Shown: one piece after another, positions 18,971 through 26,822 of the stretch
Layout: each line of letters starts with the position of its first letter
Numbering within the stretch: position 1 is the first letter of the stretch
From: Pseudomonas agarici
GTDB lineage: Bacteria > Pseudomonadota > Gammaproteobacteria > Pseudomonadales > Pseudomonadaceae
Reading direction: 5' to 3'
DNA: 64,000 bases
Assembly (NCBI RefSeq): GCF_900109755.1
Contig: NZ_FOAR01000002.1
Span: 62,001 to 126,000, forward strand
The notes under the pieces: generated by a model
Databases searched by the model: none
Told to the model about the DNA's origin: nothing
The model's input: the letters and a program-made list of their open reading frames with translations, nothing else
Translations under genes and position numbers: made by a program

Positions 18971-19960
18971 TTAATTAGAGGGTCGAGATATTTCATTGGC
19001 GGCTGCATAGATCTGGCCGCGTAGCCAACGTTGTGCGGGGTTATCATCATTGCTACCATGCCAAGCCATATCCACTTGTTGTCGTGCAACTGGGTAGGGC
19101 AGGGGTTTGATCATTAATCCTAGCGTTCGAGCAAATGTCCTGGCCAATGGTTCTGGCACAATCGCAAGTAGTTCACCTTGCTCCAGTAGCATCGGTAACG
19201 CCAGAAAATGTGGAACTATTACTTGTTTTCGTACTGATAACCCCGATTCTGCCAATGCTAACTCCAATGCCTGGCGATCATACATTTGTGCCTGTCTGGC
19301 TAATCCTCTTTCCAGTATATATCCGTTCAAAGCGCCGTCGCCGTAGCCCTCCAGGGACACAACAGCCAGCGAATACTCGACCACATCCTGAAGTCTTAAG
19401 GGGGCCGAGCCGATGGGGTGGCTGCTGCTGCAGATGAACACTTCTTTCTGAAATAACACAGGTGCTGTGCGCAAGCGTTCAGGAACTCTACTGAACGTAC
19501 CGATGGCTACGTCGATACGTCCTAAATCGATTTGCTCCGCCAGGTCCAATCGGGTCGCAGGTGTAATGATCAAATCGATACGCGGAGCTGCATCTGTTAG
19601 TTGTCGGTTAAGTTGCGGAATGAGCGTCGCGCAAATATAGTCATTGGCGGCAATTGTGAAAGAGCATTGCACATGTTGCGGTTCAAATGGAGACGCTGCG
19701 CGGGTGAGCACATCATTCATACTGTGCAGTGCGTGGCGTAGTGGGCCGATAATTTCCATGGCATAGCTTGTCGGGGTCATTCCCCTGCCGGTACGCACGA
19801 AAATTTCCTGGTCCAGTACTTCACGCAACCTCGATAATGCATGACTGACTGCGGACTGGCTCAAATGCAGTCGTTGGCTGGCTCGAAGGACACTTCCTTC
19901 TTCCATCACGGCATTGAATACCCTAATTAAATTCAAATCCAGCTTGTTAAAAGCAACCAT
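18971..19960 (-). CDS. LysR-family transcriptional regulator
   Basis: A 329-residue LysR protein: an N-terminal winged helix-turn-helix (NLIRVFNAVMEEGS, then SQSAVSHALSRLRE) and a two-lobed effector domain. It is divergent from the DUF4863 gene with a 182-bp gap, the usual layout for a LysR controlling its neighbour. I chose the second ATG (19958-19960), which has CCGGA at proper spacing; an ATG three codons earlier is possible. The effector is likely an aromatic acid or aldehyde given the genes it faces; that is inference. Confidence 0.8.
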   Translation of the reverse strand: MVAFNKLDLNLIRVFNAVMEEGSVLRASQRLHLSQSAVSHALSRLREVLDQEIFVRTGRGMTPTSYAMEIIGPLRHALHSMNDVLTRAASPFEPQHVQCSFTIAANDYICATLIPQLNRQLTDAAPRIDLIITPATRLDLAEQIDLGRIDVAIGTFSRVPERLRTAPVLFQKEVFICSSSHPIGSAPLRLQDVVEYSLAVVSLEGYGDGALNGYILERGLARQAQMYDRQALELALAESGLSVRKQVIVPHFLALPMLLEQGELLAIVPEPLARTFARTLGLMIKPLPYPVARQQVDMAWHGSNDDNPAQRWLRGQIYAAANEISRPSN

Positions 19961-20142
19961 GACAGCCATTCCGGATGAGAGGGCGTTGAGGAAAAATTTG
20001 CGTTCATAGATCAGTCTTTTGCAAGAATGTATCGAGATTTAGCATAGATGAATATCATGCATTATGACACTGCAGAATGATCATTTTTTGTCCAGATGCA
20101 ATTGTGGGAGAGTTTTAGAAAGTCAACGGGAAGTGTCTGCAA

Positions 20143-20673
20143 ATGAAAGAACGCGAACAGTTGATCAGCATCTGCATTGAATTTCTTTCAAAAGTAAAGG
20201 ATAAAACCGCAGGTGCTGACCTTGATAAATGGTTGAACGAAACATACGGGCCCGATAGTGAAACTTACCAGGCAATAGCTGATCTTGTGATAAAAGGAGT
20301 TTCACAAGGCTGGGCAGCCGATACAGAAATTAGTGGCCCAAATTATCGTCGTAGCCGGTTGTGCGAACCTTGTGCAGAGACGTTTTACTTTAGTATTACT
20401 ACGGTTTATATGGACAGCAAAGGTTATGAATTAAACAATTCAGAGCGCACATTTCGCGGGGATTACCACCTCCATCCGTATGGCGAGTTGAATATGGTCA
20501 TTCCTCTTGATCAGGGAGCGGTGCTCGCGGGGCCTCGGGGCTGGCAGGGGGCTGGTTGGACTGCACCCGCCCCGGGAAGCCATCACTATCCCGAAGTGAA
20601 AGGCGGTGCAGTGATTGCCTTTTTTTTCCTGCCAGCAGGTCGAATCTCCTATGAGATCGAAGCTCAAGGCTAG
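20143..20673 (+). CDS. DUF4863 / 4-hydroxylaminobenzoate lyase-like protein
   Basis: A 176-residue cupin-like protein. The core HLHPYGELNMVIPL has the His-x-His-x4-Glu metal pattern and the end carries GSHHYPEVKGG and FFLPAGRISYE. I recognise the family as DUF4863, whose characterised member PnbB converts 4-hydroxylaminobenzoate to protocatechuate and ammonia. No nitroreductase (PnbA) lies nearby, so the real substrate may differ. It is probably controlled by the divergent LysR regulator and opens an aromatic alcohol/aldehyde cluster. Confidence 0.65.
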   Translation: MKEREQLISICIEFLSKVKDKTAGADLDKWLNETYGPDSETYQAIADLVIKGVSQGWAADTEISGPNYRRSRLCEPCAETFYFSITTVYMDSKGYELNNSERTFRGDYHLHPYGELNMVIPLDQGAVLAGPRGWQGAGWTAPAPGSHHYPEVKGGAVIAFFFLPAGRISYEIEAQG

Positions 20674-21034
20674 TAGATGCGGGGCGCATATTGCTCCAGG
20701 CTCTGTACGACATGTATCTGTGTTCGTCCATGCGGCGTTGAAAGGCAGGCTCGCAATGCTTATTGACAACTCGTCAACTGCGCTTATTCTCCTGCTTTCG
20801 CCTTGCCTGATCTGCGTTCGAAAATATTTCGTACAGACCCTGAAAGTCGAGGATTAAGGTAAAGATCTCCTTGTTACGGGTGATCTTTTATGAGATTTGC
20901 AGCTTTAACTAACAAGTCTATATTAAAAAGCAAGCTATGATCATTTGGACCGTTTCTGACTGCTTTTGCGCGACAGATTGCAATTTTCGTCATTGTTAGT
21001 CGGTGATCTGGCTCATTCGTAAATAGGAGGTACA
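20674..21034. other. Intergenic region containing a MITE-like element
   Basis: A 361-bp gap between the DUF4863 and aldehyde dehydrogenase genes. About 146 bp of it is the MITE-like element at 20697-20842 (separate entry). A weak hairpin (AAAGATC ... GATCTTT, 20861-20888) lies just after it. The dehydrogenase gene has its own strong GGAGG site near 21025. Confidence 0.5.
20697..20842. mobile_element. MITE-like element or IS remnant with TCTGTACGA inverted ends
   Basis: A 146-bp segment bounded by imperfect terminal inverted repeats: left end CAGGCTCTGTACGACATGTA (20697-20716) and, read on the other strand, right end CAGGGTCTGTACGAAATATT (20842-20823), 16 of 20 positions matching. No transposase is inside. 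The TCTGTACGA ends resemble those I associate with IS5-type elements of pseudomonads. A lone copy of the left end lies at 55973-55992. I cannot see a clear target-site duplication. Confidence 0.55.
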
Positions 21035-22501
21035 ATGACTCAATCTCAACAGTTTTTGCCTACTAACATTTGGAATGGTTGCTTGTTCGATGGGCAATGG
21101 CGTAAGGGCGACAATACCGTTGCTGTCACAGAACCGGCGACCGGCAAACAATTGGGCCAGATCGCACTGGCCGACGCTGCGCTTATCGCCCGACAGGCGG
21201 CGATAGCAGCCTGTGCCCAAGAGACGTGGGCTGCCCTGCCTTATGACGAGCGCGCGCAGGTGATGCGTAAAGCTGCAAGCCTTGCAGAAGAACATGCAGC
21301 GGCAATCATCGATTGGGTAGTACGCGAAAGTGGTTCAATCCAGTTAAAAGCCGGTTCGGAGGTCGCGTTGGCGACCAAGTCGCTGCACGAATCGGCGTCG
21401 CTGCCGTCGCGCAGCACAGGAGAAGTACTCCCGTCGCAACCCGGTCGATTGAGCTTGGCGCGTCGGCGCCCCTTGGGCGTGGTCGGGGTCATCTCACCGT
21501 TCAACTTTCCGCTTTACCTGGCTATGCGTGCGGTTGCTCCGGCGCTGGCACTAGGCAACGCCGTGATACTCAAGCCCGATCCGCGCACCGCGGTATGCGG
21601 TGGTTTCGTGATCGCTCGCCTGTTCGAACTGGCGGGGCTACCGGCCGGCGTGCTGCAAGTTCTTCCCGGTGATGGCGCTACCGGTGCAGCCATGACCAGC
21701 GACCCGAACATCGCAATGATCCAGTTCACGGGTTCCACCGCAGCCGGTCGCAAGGTGGGCGAAGCGGCTGGACGCAACCTGAAGAAAGTATCTTTGGAGT
21801 TGGGAGGCAAGAACTCGTTGATCGTGCTCGACGATGCCGATCTGGATCTGGCCGTCACCAATGCAGCCTGGGGGGTCTACCTGCACCAGGGCCAAATCTG
21901 CATGGCCACCGGGCGTGTGCTGGTGCAGCGCGGCATTTACGAGCAGTTCCTCGATAAGCTGACCGCCAAGGCGCGTAGCCTGCGTGTCGGCGACCCGACT
22001 GGGGCGGATGTGCAGATAGGCCCGCTGATCAATGAACACCAACGCGACAATGCGCTACGTATCATCGAAGCGGCTCGTCAAGCCGGTGCAACCGTGCAGG
22101 TAGGTGGTCATTATGAGGGCCTGTTCTTGTCACCCACCGTACTTGGCAACGTGAGTTCGGACAACCCTGCGTTCCGCGAAGAAATCTTCGGGCCGGTGGC
22201 GGTGGTGACGCCTTTCGATACCGATGAGCAAGCGATCAAGTTAGCCAACGACACCGAATACGGTCTGTCGATGGCAGTCATATCGAATAACGTCGGACGG
22301 GCACTCAAGCTTGGCCAACGCTTGCGCACGGGCTTGTTGCATATCAACGATCAGACCGTCAACGACGAAGTGGTCAACCCGTTCGGTGGCGTCGGCGCTT
22401 CGGGTAACGGAACGAGTATTGGAGGCCCGGCCAACTGGGAAGAGTTTACTCAGTGGCAATGGCTCACCATCCAGGGCGAAGCACCTGATTATCCCATCTG
22501 A
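21035..22501 (+). CDS. Benzaldehyde-type aldehyde dehydrogenase (XylC-like)
   Basis: A 488-residue NAD(P)-dependent aldehyde dehydrogenase. Key residues are visible: SPFNFPL, the FTGSTAAGRKVGEAAG cofactor loop, the general base Glu255 in LELGGK, and the nucleophile Cys289 in GQICMATGR. GQIC with ATGR, the length and pairing with a benzyl-alcohol-type dehydrogenase favour the XylC branch, which oxidises benzaldehydes to benzoates. A strong GGAGG precedes ATG 21035. It lies 13 bp before the alcohol dehydrogenase gene, in one operon. Confidence 0.82.
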   Translation: MTQSQQFLPTNIWNGCLFDGQWRKGDNTVAVTEPATGKQLGQIALADAALIARQAAIAACAQETWAALPYDERAQVMRKAASLAEEHAAAIIDWVVRESGSIQLKAGSEVALATKSLHESASLPSRSTGEVLPSQPGRLSLARRRPLGVVGVISPFNFPLYLAMRAVAPALALGNAVILKPDPRTAVCGGFVIARLFELAGLPAGVLQVLPGDGATGAAMTSDPNIAMIQFTGSTAAGRKVGEAAGRNLKKVSLELGGKNSLIVLDDADLDLAVTNAAWGVYLHQGQICMATGRVLVQRGIYEQFLDKLTAKARSLRVGDPTGADVQIGPLINEHQRDNALRIIEAARQAGATVQVGGHYEGLFLSPTVLGNVSSDNPAFREEIFGPVAVVTPFDTDEQAIKLANDTEYGLSMAVISNNVGRALKLGQRLRTGLLHINDQTVNDEVVNPFGGVGASGNGTSIGGPANWEEFTQWQWLTIQGEAPDYPI

Positions 22502-22514
22502 GGAGAAAGTCATT

Positions 22515-23648
22515 ATGCATATAGCCGCAGATCGACGTGCGGTCACCGTCGCGGTGGCCCGAACTCCAGGCCAGCCCTTCACCATTGAAACGGCCTACCT
22601 CCGTGCGCCTCGAAGTGACGAGGTATTGGTGAAGGTAGTCGCCGTAGGCATGTGCCACACAGACCTGATCGTGCGTGATCAGCACTACCCGGTGCCGTTG
22701 CCGGCAGTGCTCGGCCACGAGGGCTCAGGTGTCGTCGAAGCGATAGGACCCAACGTCAAGAACCTGAAGGTCGGTGACCACGTGGTATTGACCTACGGTG
22801 CTTGTGGCCATTGTGCGCCTTGCGTCAGTGGCCATGAAACGTATTGCAAGAGCTTCTACGAGCATAACTTTGGCGGTGCCGGTCCGGACGGGGACATTGC
22901 CTTGCAAAGTGAGGACGGCGAACCGCTGCATGATCATTTTTTCACACAATCTTCGTTCTCAACCTACGCGCTGGCCCGCGAGAGAAATGCGATCAAAGTA
23001 CCGGTCGAGGCACCGCTGGCATTGCTAGGCCCCTTGGGCTGCGGTATCCAGACAGGTGCAGGTGCCGTCATCAATTCGCTGAAGGTGCGTCCCGGCAGCA
23101 GCTTCGTCTCCTATGGCGCTGGAGCCGTGGGATTGAGCGCGGTCATGGCCGCGCGCATTGCCGGCGCCACCACCATCATCGCAGTCGATGTGGTGCCTTC
23201 CCGGCTGGAGCTCGCCATCGAACTAGGTGCAACCCATACCATAAACAGCCGGGAAGTTGAGCTCATCGACTCTGTGCGAGAAATAACAGGTGGCGGTGCC
23301 GATTTCGCGCTGGAGTCCACTGGCCGACCGGAAGTCCTTGAAGCCAGCATCGAGGCGCTTGGCGGGATGGGTACATTAGGTATCGTCGGAGCGCCAAAGC
23401 TTGGGACCAAGGCGAGCTTCGATATTAACAGTCTGATATTGGGCGGGCGCACCATCCGGGGTATCGTGGAGGGAGACAGTGTGCCTCAAATATTCATTCC
23501 TCAACTAGTTGAGCTGTATCAACAAGGACGGTTTCCATTCGACCGATTGGTCAAGTTCTATTCATTCGAACAGATCAACCAAGCCGCCGAGGACAGCACA
23601 AAAGGCATCACACTCAAACCCATCCTACAGATCGCCGAAATTGACTAA
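22515..23648 (+). CDS. Zinc-dependent aryl/benzyl alcohol dehydrogenase (XylB-like)
   Basis: A 377-residue medium-chain zinc alcohol dehydrogenase. Catalytic zinc ligands lie in GMCHTD and GHEGSG; structural zinc cysteines in CGHCAPCVSGHETYC. The Rossmann loop (YGAGAVGLSA) follows. A long substrate-loop insert with NFGGAGPDGD is seen in benzyl and aryl alcohol dehydrogenases. I chose ATG 22515, preceded by AGGAGAAAG; an upstream in-frame extension lies inside the aldehyde dehydrogenase gene. Together the two enzymes would take a benzyl alcohol to the benzoate. Confidence 0.82.
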   Translation: MHIAADRRAVTVAVARTPGQPFTIETAYLRAPRSDEVLVKVVAVGMCHTDLIVRDQHYPVPLPAVLGHEGSGVVEAIGPNVKNLKVGDHVVLTYGACGHCAPCVSGHETYCKSFYEHNFGGAGPDGDIALQSEDGEPLHDHFFTQSSFSTYALARERNAIKVPVEAPLALLGPLGCGIQTGAGAVINSLKVRPGSSFVSYGAGAVGLSAVMAARIAGATTIIAVDVVPSRLELAIELGATHTINSREVELIDSVREITGGGADFALESTGRPEVLEASIEALGGMGTLGIVGAPKLGTKASFDINSLILGGRTIRGIVEGDSVPQIFIPQLVELYQQGRFPFDRLVKFYSFEQINQAAEDSTKGITLKPILQIAEID

Positions 23649-23969
23649 TAGAACTAACCACACACACCACTAGGCAAGCGCCAGCCGCTCAGCGCACGAA
23701 CGTCGTGATCAAGGCAATCGAAGCGCATCCGGTTCCCGTAAACGGTCTGGATGCGCGGTAGGGGCTGCTCGAAAACTGCGCTGTCATTATCCTCGCAGCC
23801 CCGGTCTATATGGGCGAGCGCTCGGCGCATATAGGCATTCCGAGCCCTGGCGCCGGGACTCATCACCGATAATAAATGAAAGGATCAGGTGCTCGCCGCC
23901 GCCCCAATGGTGTTTTTTAAATACTCGACCGACAATGGGCAGCAAGATTTCATCGGTTGAGGAATGATT
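23649..23969. other. Intergenic region before the AraC regulator
   Basis: A 321-bp gap. The minus strand holds two overlapping open frames (70 residues at 23654-23866 ending in LPRIQTVYGNRMRFDCLDHD and beyond, and a longer one in another frame) with protein-like composition. This looks like a decayed or frameshifted leftover gene, but I do not recognise the family and do not call it. No good terminator or promoter is obvious. Confidence 0.25.
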
Positions 23970-24809
23970 ATGGATCGTCTGTCTACGTTGCTGTCTCGAT
24001 TTGGCGTTCGCGCGAACCTGTTTTACAACGATCAGCTTTGTGGGGTTCAAACCTACGGTGACGTTGATCAGCGTGGCCATATCCACCTGTTGCAGGCAGG
24101 TACGGTGACAATGCAGGGTGTTGATAACCGCGATAGGGTACTTACCCAACCCAGCTTGATATTCCTGCCACGGCCATGCCGACACCGCTTGTTTGCCCAG
24201 GAGTCCGACGGTGCTCGGCTCCTCTGCGCGTCGATGGATTTTGAAGGCGGTATCGACAACCCGCTGTCAGCCTCCCTACCGGACGTGTTGATTTTGCCTT
24301 TGGACAAATTACCGTTGCTGGCCACCACGCTGACGTGGATGTTCGCGGAGGCAGCCGATGGCCACTGTGGTAAAGAGGCGGTGATCAATCGACTGTTCGA
24401 GTTGCTGATTATATTGTTATTTCGGCATCTGCTGGACCAGAATCAATTGCATACTGGTTTGATGGCAGGATTGGCCGATCCTCGGCTTGCGCACTCTTTG
24501 CTGCGTGTCCATGACGCTCCCGACCACCCTTGGTCAATTGCGGAGATGGCGGATGAATCTAACATGTCACGTTCCGCTTATGCGGCGCATTTTCGAACCG
24601 TGATAGGACAAACCCCGGCAGAGTATTTATTGAGCTGGCGTGTCAGTCTGGCTCAGAAACTATTGCGAGAAGGTCGAGCCATCAATTTGATCGCCGAAGA
24701 TGTGGGTTATGACAGCCCGTCGGCTCTGGCACGTGCATTTCGCAGAAAAACCGGAGTCAGCCCCCGTGAGTGGACTAAAGCGCTGACAGCACATGGAGGA
24801 CAGGGTTGA
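23970..24809 (+). CDS. AraC-family regulator with cupin_6 sensor, RclR-like
   Basis: A 279-residue regulator: an N-terminal cupin-type sensor and a C-terminal AraC double helix-turn-helix (SIAEMADESNMSRSAYAAHFR, in two parts, and a second helix pair ending in FRRKTGVSPREW). Cysteines at 24, 70 and 86 are present; 24 and 86 fall at about the positions of the two redox cysteines of E. coli RclR (21 and 89). RclR senses reactive chlorine and controls rclABC, and the neighbouring DUF417 genes are of the RclC family. I chose the second ATG (23970), with GAGGA seven bases before it. It could also control the benzyl alcohol genes upstream. Confidence 0.72.
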   Translation: MDRLSTLLSRFGVRANLFYNDQLCGVQTYGDVDQRGHIHLLQAGTVTMQGVDNRDRVLTQPSLIFLPRPCRHRLFAQESDGARLLCASMDFEGGIDNPLSASLPDVLILPLDKLPLLATTLTWMFAEAADGHCGKEAVINRLFELLIILLFRHLLDQNQLHTGLMAGLADPRLAHSLLRVHDAPDHPWSIAEMADESNMSRSAYAAHFRTVIGQTPAEYLLSWRVSLAQKLLREGRAINLIAEDVGYDSPSALARAFRRKTGVSPREWTKALTAHGGQG

Positions 24810-24842
24810 AAACTGTATGGCGGTTGATAAGCCTTGCACAAA

Positions 24843-24877
24843 CAATGACCCGAGTGCGATCCGCACTCGGGTCATTG
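24843..24877 (-). terminator. Perfect 35-nt hairpin between convergent genes, copy 1
   Basis: CAATGACCCGAGTGC pairs perfectly with GCACTCGGGTCATTG around a 5-nt loop. It lies between the ends of the AraC and DUF417 genes. On the minus strand it is followed by TTTG, so it probably ends the DUF417 transcript; on the plus strand there is no T-run. Confidence 0.6.
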
Positions 24878-24890
24878 AAGTGGTCATTGA

Positions 24891-25406
24891 TCAGTTGGAG
24901 CGGGATTCAAGCTCAACCAGAGAATGCCCGGCCACGAAAACCGAGGCGGCCAGCAGTCCAATGTCCTTGAGCAGAAATTGGCCTGGAGCAATGGTGATGG
25001 CTGGAAAGCCAAGCCCTGGTTCGAACACGCCCGGAGTTGAAAACATAAAGCTCACAGTGGTCACAAACAAGCCGGCGGACAGGGCGCCTCCCAAGAGGGA
25101 GAGCTTAGGAGATAAGAAGCGACCCAGTATCAGAGCACCAATGGATACTTCCAAAACACCCAGCAGGTAAGAGAACATGTTCACACTGAAAATCTTGTAG
25201 ACCCAGCCCAGCAGCGGACTATTGCCAACCAATGGAACTAAGCCTTGCGCTTCGTAGTTGGTGAATTTCATTCCGCCGAACCAGAAGTAGATCACGGCAA
25301 GGGCGAAATAAACGCCAAAGATTCCTAGGTTCATGGTGGTGGCGCCCAGTGAGTGTTTCTGAGTTTCGCCGTTCGCTTTGTAATTTGCAGCAGCCAGAGT
25401 TTTCAT
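24891..25406 (-). CDS. DUF417 inner-membrane protein, RclC-like, copy 1
   Basis: A 171-residue membrane protein with about four hydrophobic segments (LGIFGVYFALAVIYFWFGG; NLLG/YLLG ... SIGALILGRFL; LSLLGGALSAGLFVTTVSF; LLKDIGLLAASVFVAG). I recognise the DUF417 family, to which E. coli RclC (YkgB), a reactive-chlorine resistance protein, belongs. I chose ATG 25404-25406. It is convergent with the RclR-like regulator gene and nearly identical to the copy at 25851: four substitutions only (Tyr/Asn, Val/Ile twice, Ser/Ala). Confidence 0.78.
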   Translation of the reverse strand: MKTLAAANYKANGETQKHSLGATTMNLGIFGVYFALAVIYFWFGGMKFTNYEAQGLVPLVGNSPLLGWVYKIFSVNMFSYLLGVLEVSIGALILGRFLSPKLSLLGGALSAGLFVTTVSFMFSTPGVFEPGLGFPAITIAPGQFLLKDIGLLAASVFVAGHSLVELESRSN

Positions 25407-25689
25407 GAAATTGATTTCCAAATAACGGGTAACGGATTGGGCATGGCGTCAGCCTGGGGTCGCTGGTTTCTGGCTGTTCGCATGTCGTTCAAAATCCCAC
25501 CGGGTTAGTACGTTGGGGTGCAGAAATTATTACCTTTAAGTGGAAATCGATGTGCTCCGAACGTGCAGTATTTGCTGCAGATCGTCTCGAACGAGGTTTT
25601 TTGAACTTGTCCATGCTCGGGCAATGTGCGAGTGACCTCGGGGTTTGGTAATTTGCCCCGCAGGCTGGGAAGTTGAGTTTATGGAAGGT

Positions 25690-25760
25690 ATTTTTCACAG
25701 AAAACGACAATCAGCTCCATGAGTGGACTAAGGCGCTGAGGGCACTTGGGGCAGGGTTGA
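25690..25760 (+). pseudogene. Decayed 3' end of the AraC gene, made by the tandem duplication
   Basis: The segment including GAGTGGACTAAGGCGCTGAG (25721-25740) matches the final codons of the real AraC gene (GAGTGGACTAAAGCGCTGAC at 24768-24787) and still encodes EWTKAL. Upstream residues are scrambled by substitutions and the stop codon is out of place, so this is a non-functional remnant. Confidence 0.6.
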
Positions 25761-25802
25761 AGATTTCTTCTGCGGGATGGCGGTTTATAAGCCTTGCACA
25801 AA

Positions 25803-25837
25803 CAATGGCCCGAGTGCGATGTGCACTCGGGCCATTG
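25803..25837 (-). terminator. 35-nt hairpin, copy 2, with compensatory base change
   Basis: CAATGGCCCGAGTGC pairs with GCACTCGGGCCATTG around a 5-nt loop. Compared with copy 1, an A-T pair in the stem became G-C through changes on both arms, so the pairing has been kept. Confidence 0.6.
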
Positions 25838-25850
25838 AAGTGGTCGTTGA

Positions 25851-26366
25851 TCAGTTGGCGCGGGATTCAAGCTCAACCAGAGAATGCCCGGCTACGAAAA
25901 TCGAGGCGGCCAGCAGTCCAATGTCCTTGAGCAGAAATTGGCCTGGGGCAATGGTGATGGCTGGAAAACCAAGTCCTGGTTCGAACACGCCCGGAGTTGA
26001 AAACATAAAGCTCACGGTGGTCACAAACAAACCGGCGGACAGGGCGCCTCCCAAGAGGGAGAGCTTAGGAGATAAGAAACGGCCCAGTATCAGGGCACCA
26101 ATGGATACTTCCAAAATACCCAGCAAATTGGAGAACATGTTGACACTGAAAATCTTGTAGACCCAGCCCAGCAGCGGACTATTGCCAACCAATGGAACTA
26201 AGCCTTGTGCTTCGTAGTTGGTGAATTTCATCCCACCGAACCAGAAGTAGATCACGGCAAGAGCGAAATAAACGCCAAAGATTCCTAGGTTCATGGTGGT
26301 GGCGCCCAGTGAGTGTTTCTGAGTTTCGCCGTTCGCTTTGTAATTTGCAGCAGCCAGAGTTTTCAT
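25851..26366 (-). CDS. DUF417 inner-membrane protein, RclC-like, copy 2
   Basis: A second 171-residue DUF417 protein that differs from the copy at 24891 at four positions. It has the same four predicted membrane segments, the same start (ATG 26364-26366) and the same upstream sequence. Being further from the regulator gene, it is the duplicate that keeps only a remnant of the AraC end next to it. Two copies may raise dosage of an oxidant- or aldehyde-stress membrane protein; this is inference. Confidence 0.78.
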   Translation of the reverse strand: MKTLAAANYKANGETQKHSLGATTMNLGIFGVYFALAVIYFWFGGMKFTNYEAQGLVPLVGNSPLLGWVYKIFSVNMFSNLLGILEVSIGALILGRFLSPKLSLLGGALSAGLFVTTVSFMFSTPGVFEPGLGFPAITIAPGQFLLKDIGLLAASIFVAGHSLVELESRAN

Positions 26367-26822
26367 GAAATTGATTTCCAAATAACGGGTAACGGATTGG
26401 GCATGACGTCAGCCTGGGGTCGCTGGTTTCTGGCTGTTCGCATGTCGTTTAAATCCCACGGGGTTAGCGCGTTGGGGTGTAGAGATTGTTACCTTTAAGT
26501 GGAAATCGATGTGCTCAGAGCGTGCAGTATTTGCTGCAGATCGTCTCGAACGAGGTTTTTTTTCGGCCCGCTTACGCTCGGGCGGTGCATGAATGACCTC
26601 AGCACTTGGTAATTGAGTAAGGAGTCTGGGAGAAAGAGGTGCGGTGAAAGGTGCCCAGGAGCTGGTGGCGCCGAAATTGACTTGCTGAGCTCACCACACA
26701 GGCCGCTAGCTGAACATTCAGCGTTGGTTCCTGAGGATCGATACGAGGCCGGTCATAGGTCGTGCGGGGAGGAGGGGTGAAAACGAGTAACGCTGGGATT
26801 GCCCCAGCGTTACTCGAGCCGG
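26367..26822. other. Upstream region of DUF417 copy 2 and end of the efflux operon
   Basis: Carries the second copy of the DUF417 promoter region (about 26370-26600), then unique sequence and the intrinsic terminator of the efflux operon at 26785-26815. Short open frames here have no supporting features. Confidence 0.5.
26785..26815 (-). terminator. Rho-independent terminator of the mexEF-oprN-like operon
   Basis: GAGTAACGCTGGG and CCCAGCGTTACTC form a 13-bp stem with a 5-nt loop; on the minus strand it is followed by GTTTTC. It lies 8 bp beyond the stop of the outer membrane lipoprotein gene. Confidence 0.8.

Larger units (their letters stand above)
25407..25850. other. Upstream region of DUF417 copy 1 and the copy junction
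   Basis: Contains the promoter side of DUF417 copy 1 (about 25410-25640), then the duplication junction, a decayed AraC 3' end (25690-25760) and the second hairpin (25803-25837). The stretch around 25440-25600 is repeated at 26400-26560 and probably holds the shared promoter and operator. Confidence 0.5.
24736..26640. repeat. Tandem duplication of about 0.95 kb (AraC 3' end + DUF417 gene + promoter)
   Basis: Two directly repeated units, roughly 24736-25689 and 25690-26640. Each contains the end of the AraC gene, a hairpin, the DUF417 gene on the minus strand and its ~200-bp upstream region. The DUF417 stop codons are 960 bp apart. Coding parts are nearly identical, the edges are diverged and one copy of the AraC end is decayed, so the duplication is not brand new. 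Confidence 0.85.

Noticed and set aside
25777..26160. 127-codon plus-strand frame repeated in both duplication copies
   Set aside because: It is antisense to the DUF417 genes and is conserved only because the DNA is duplicated.
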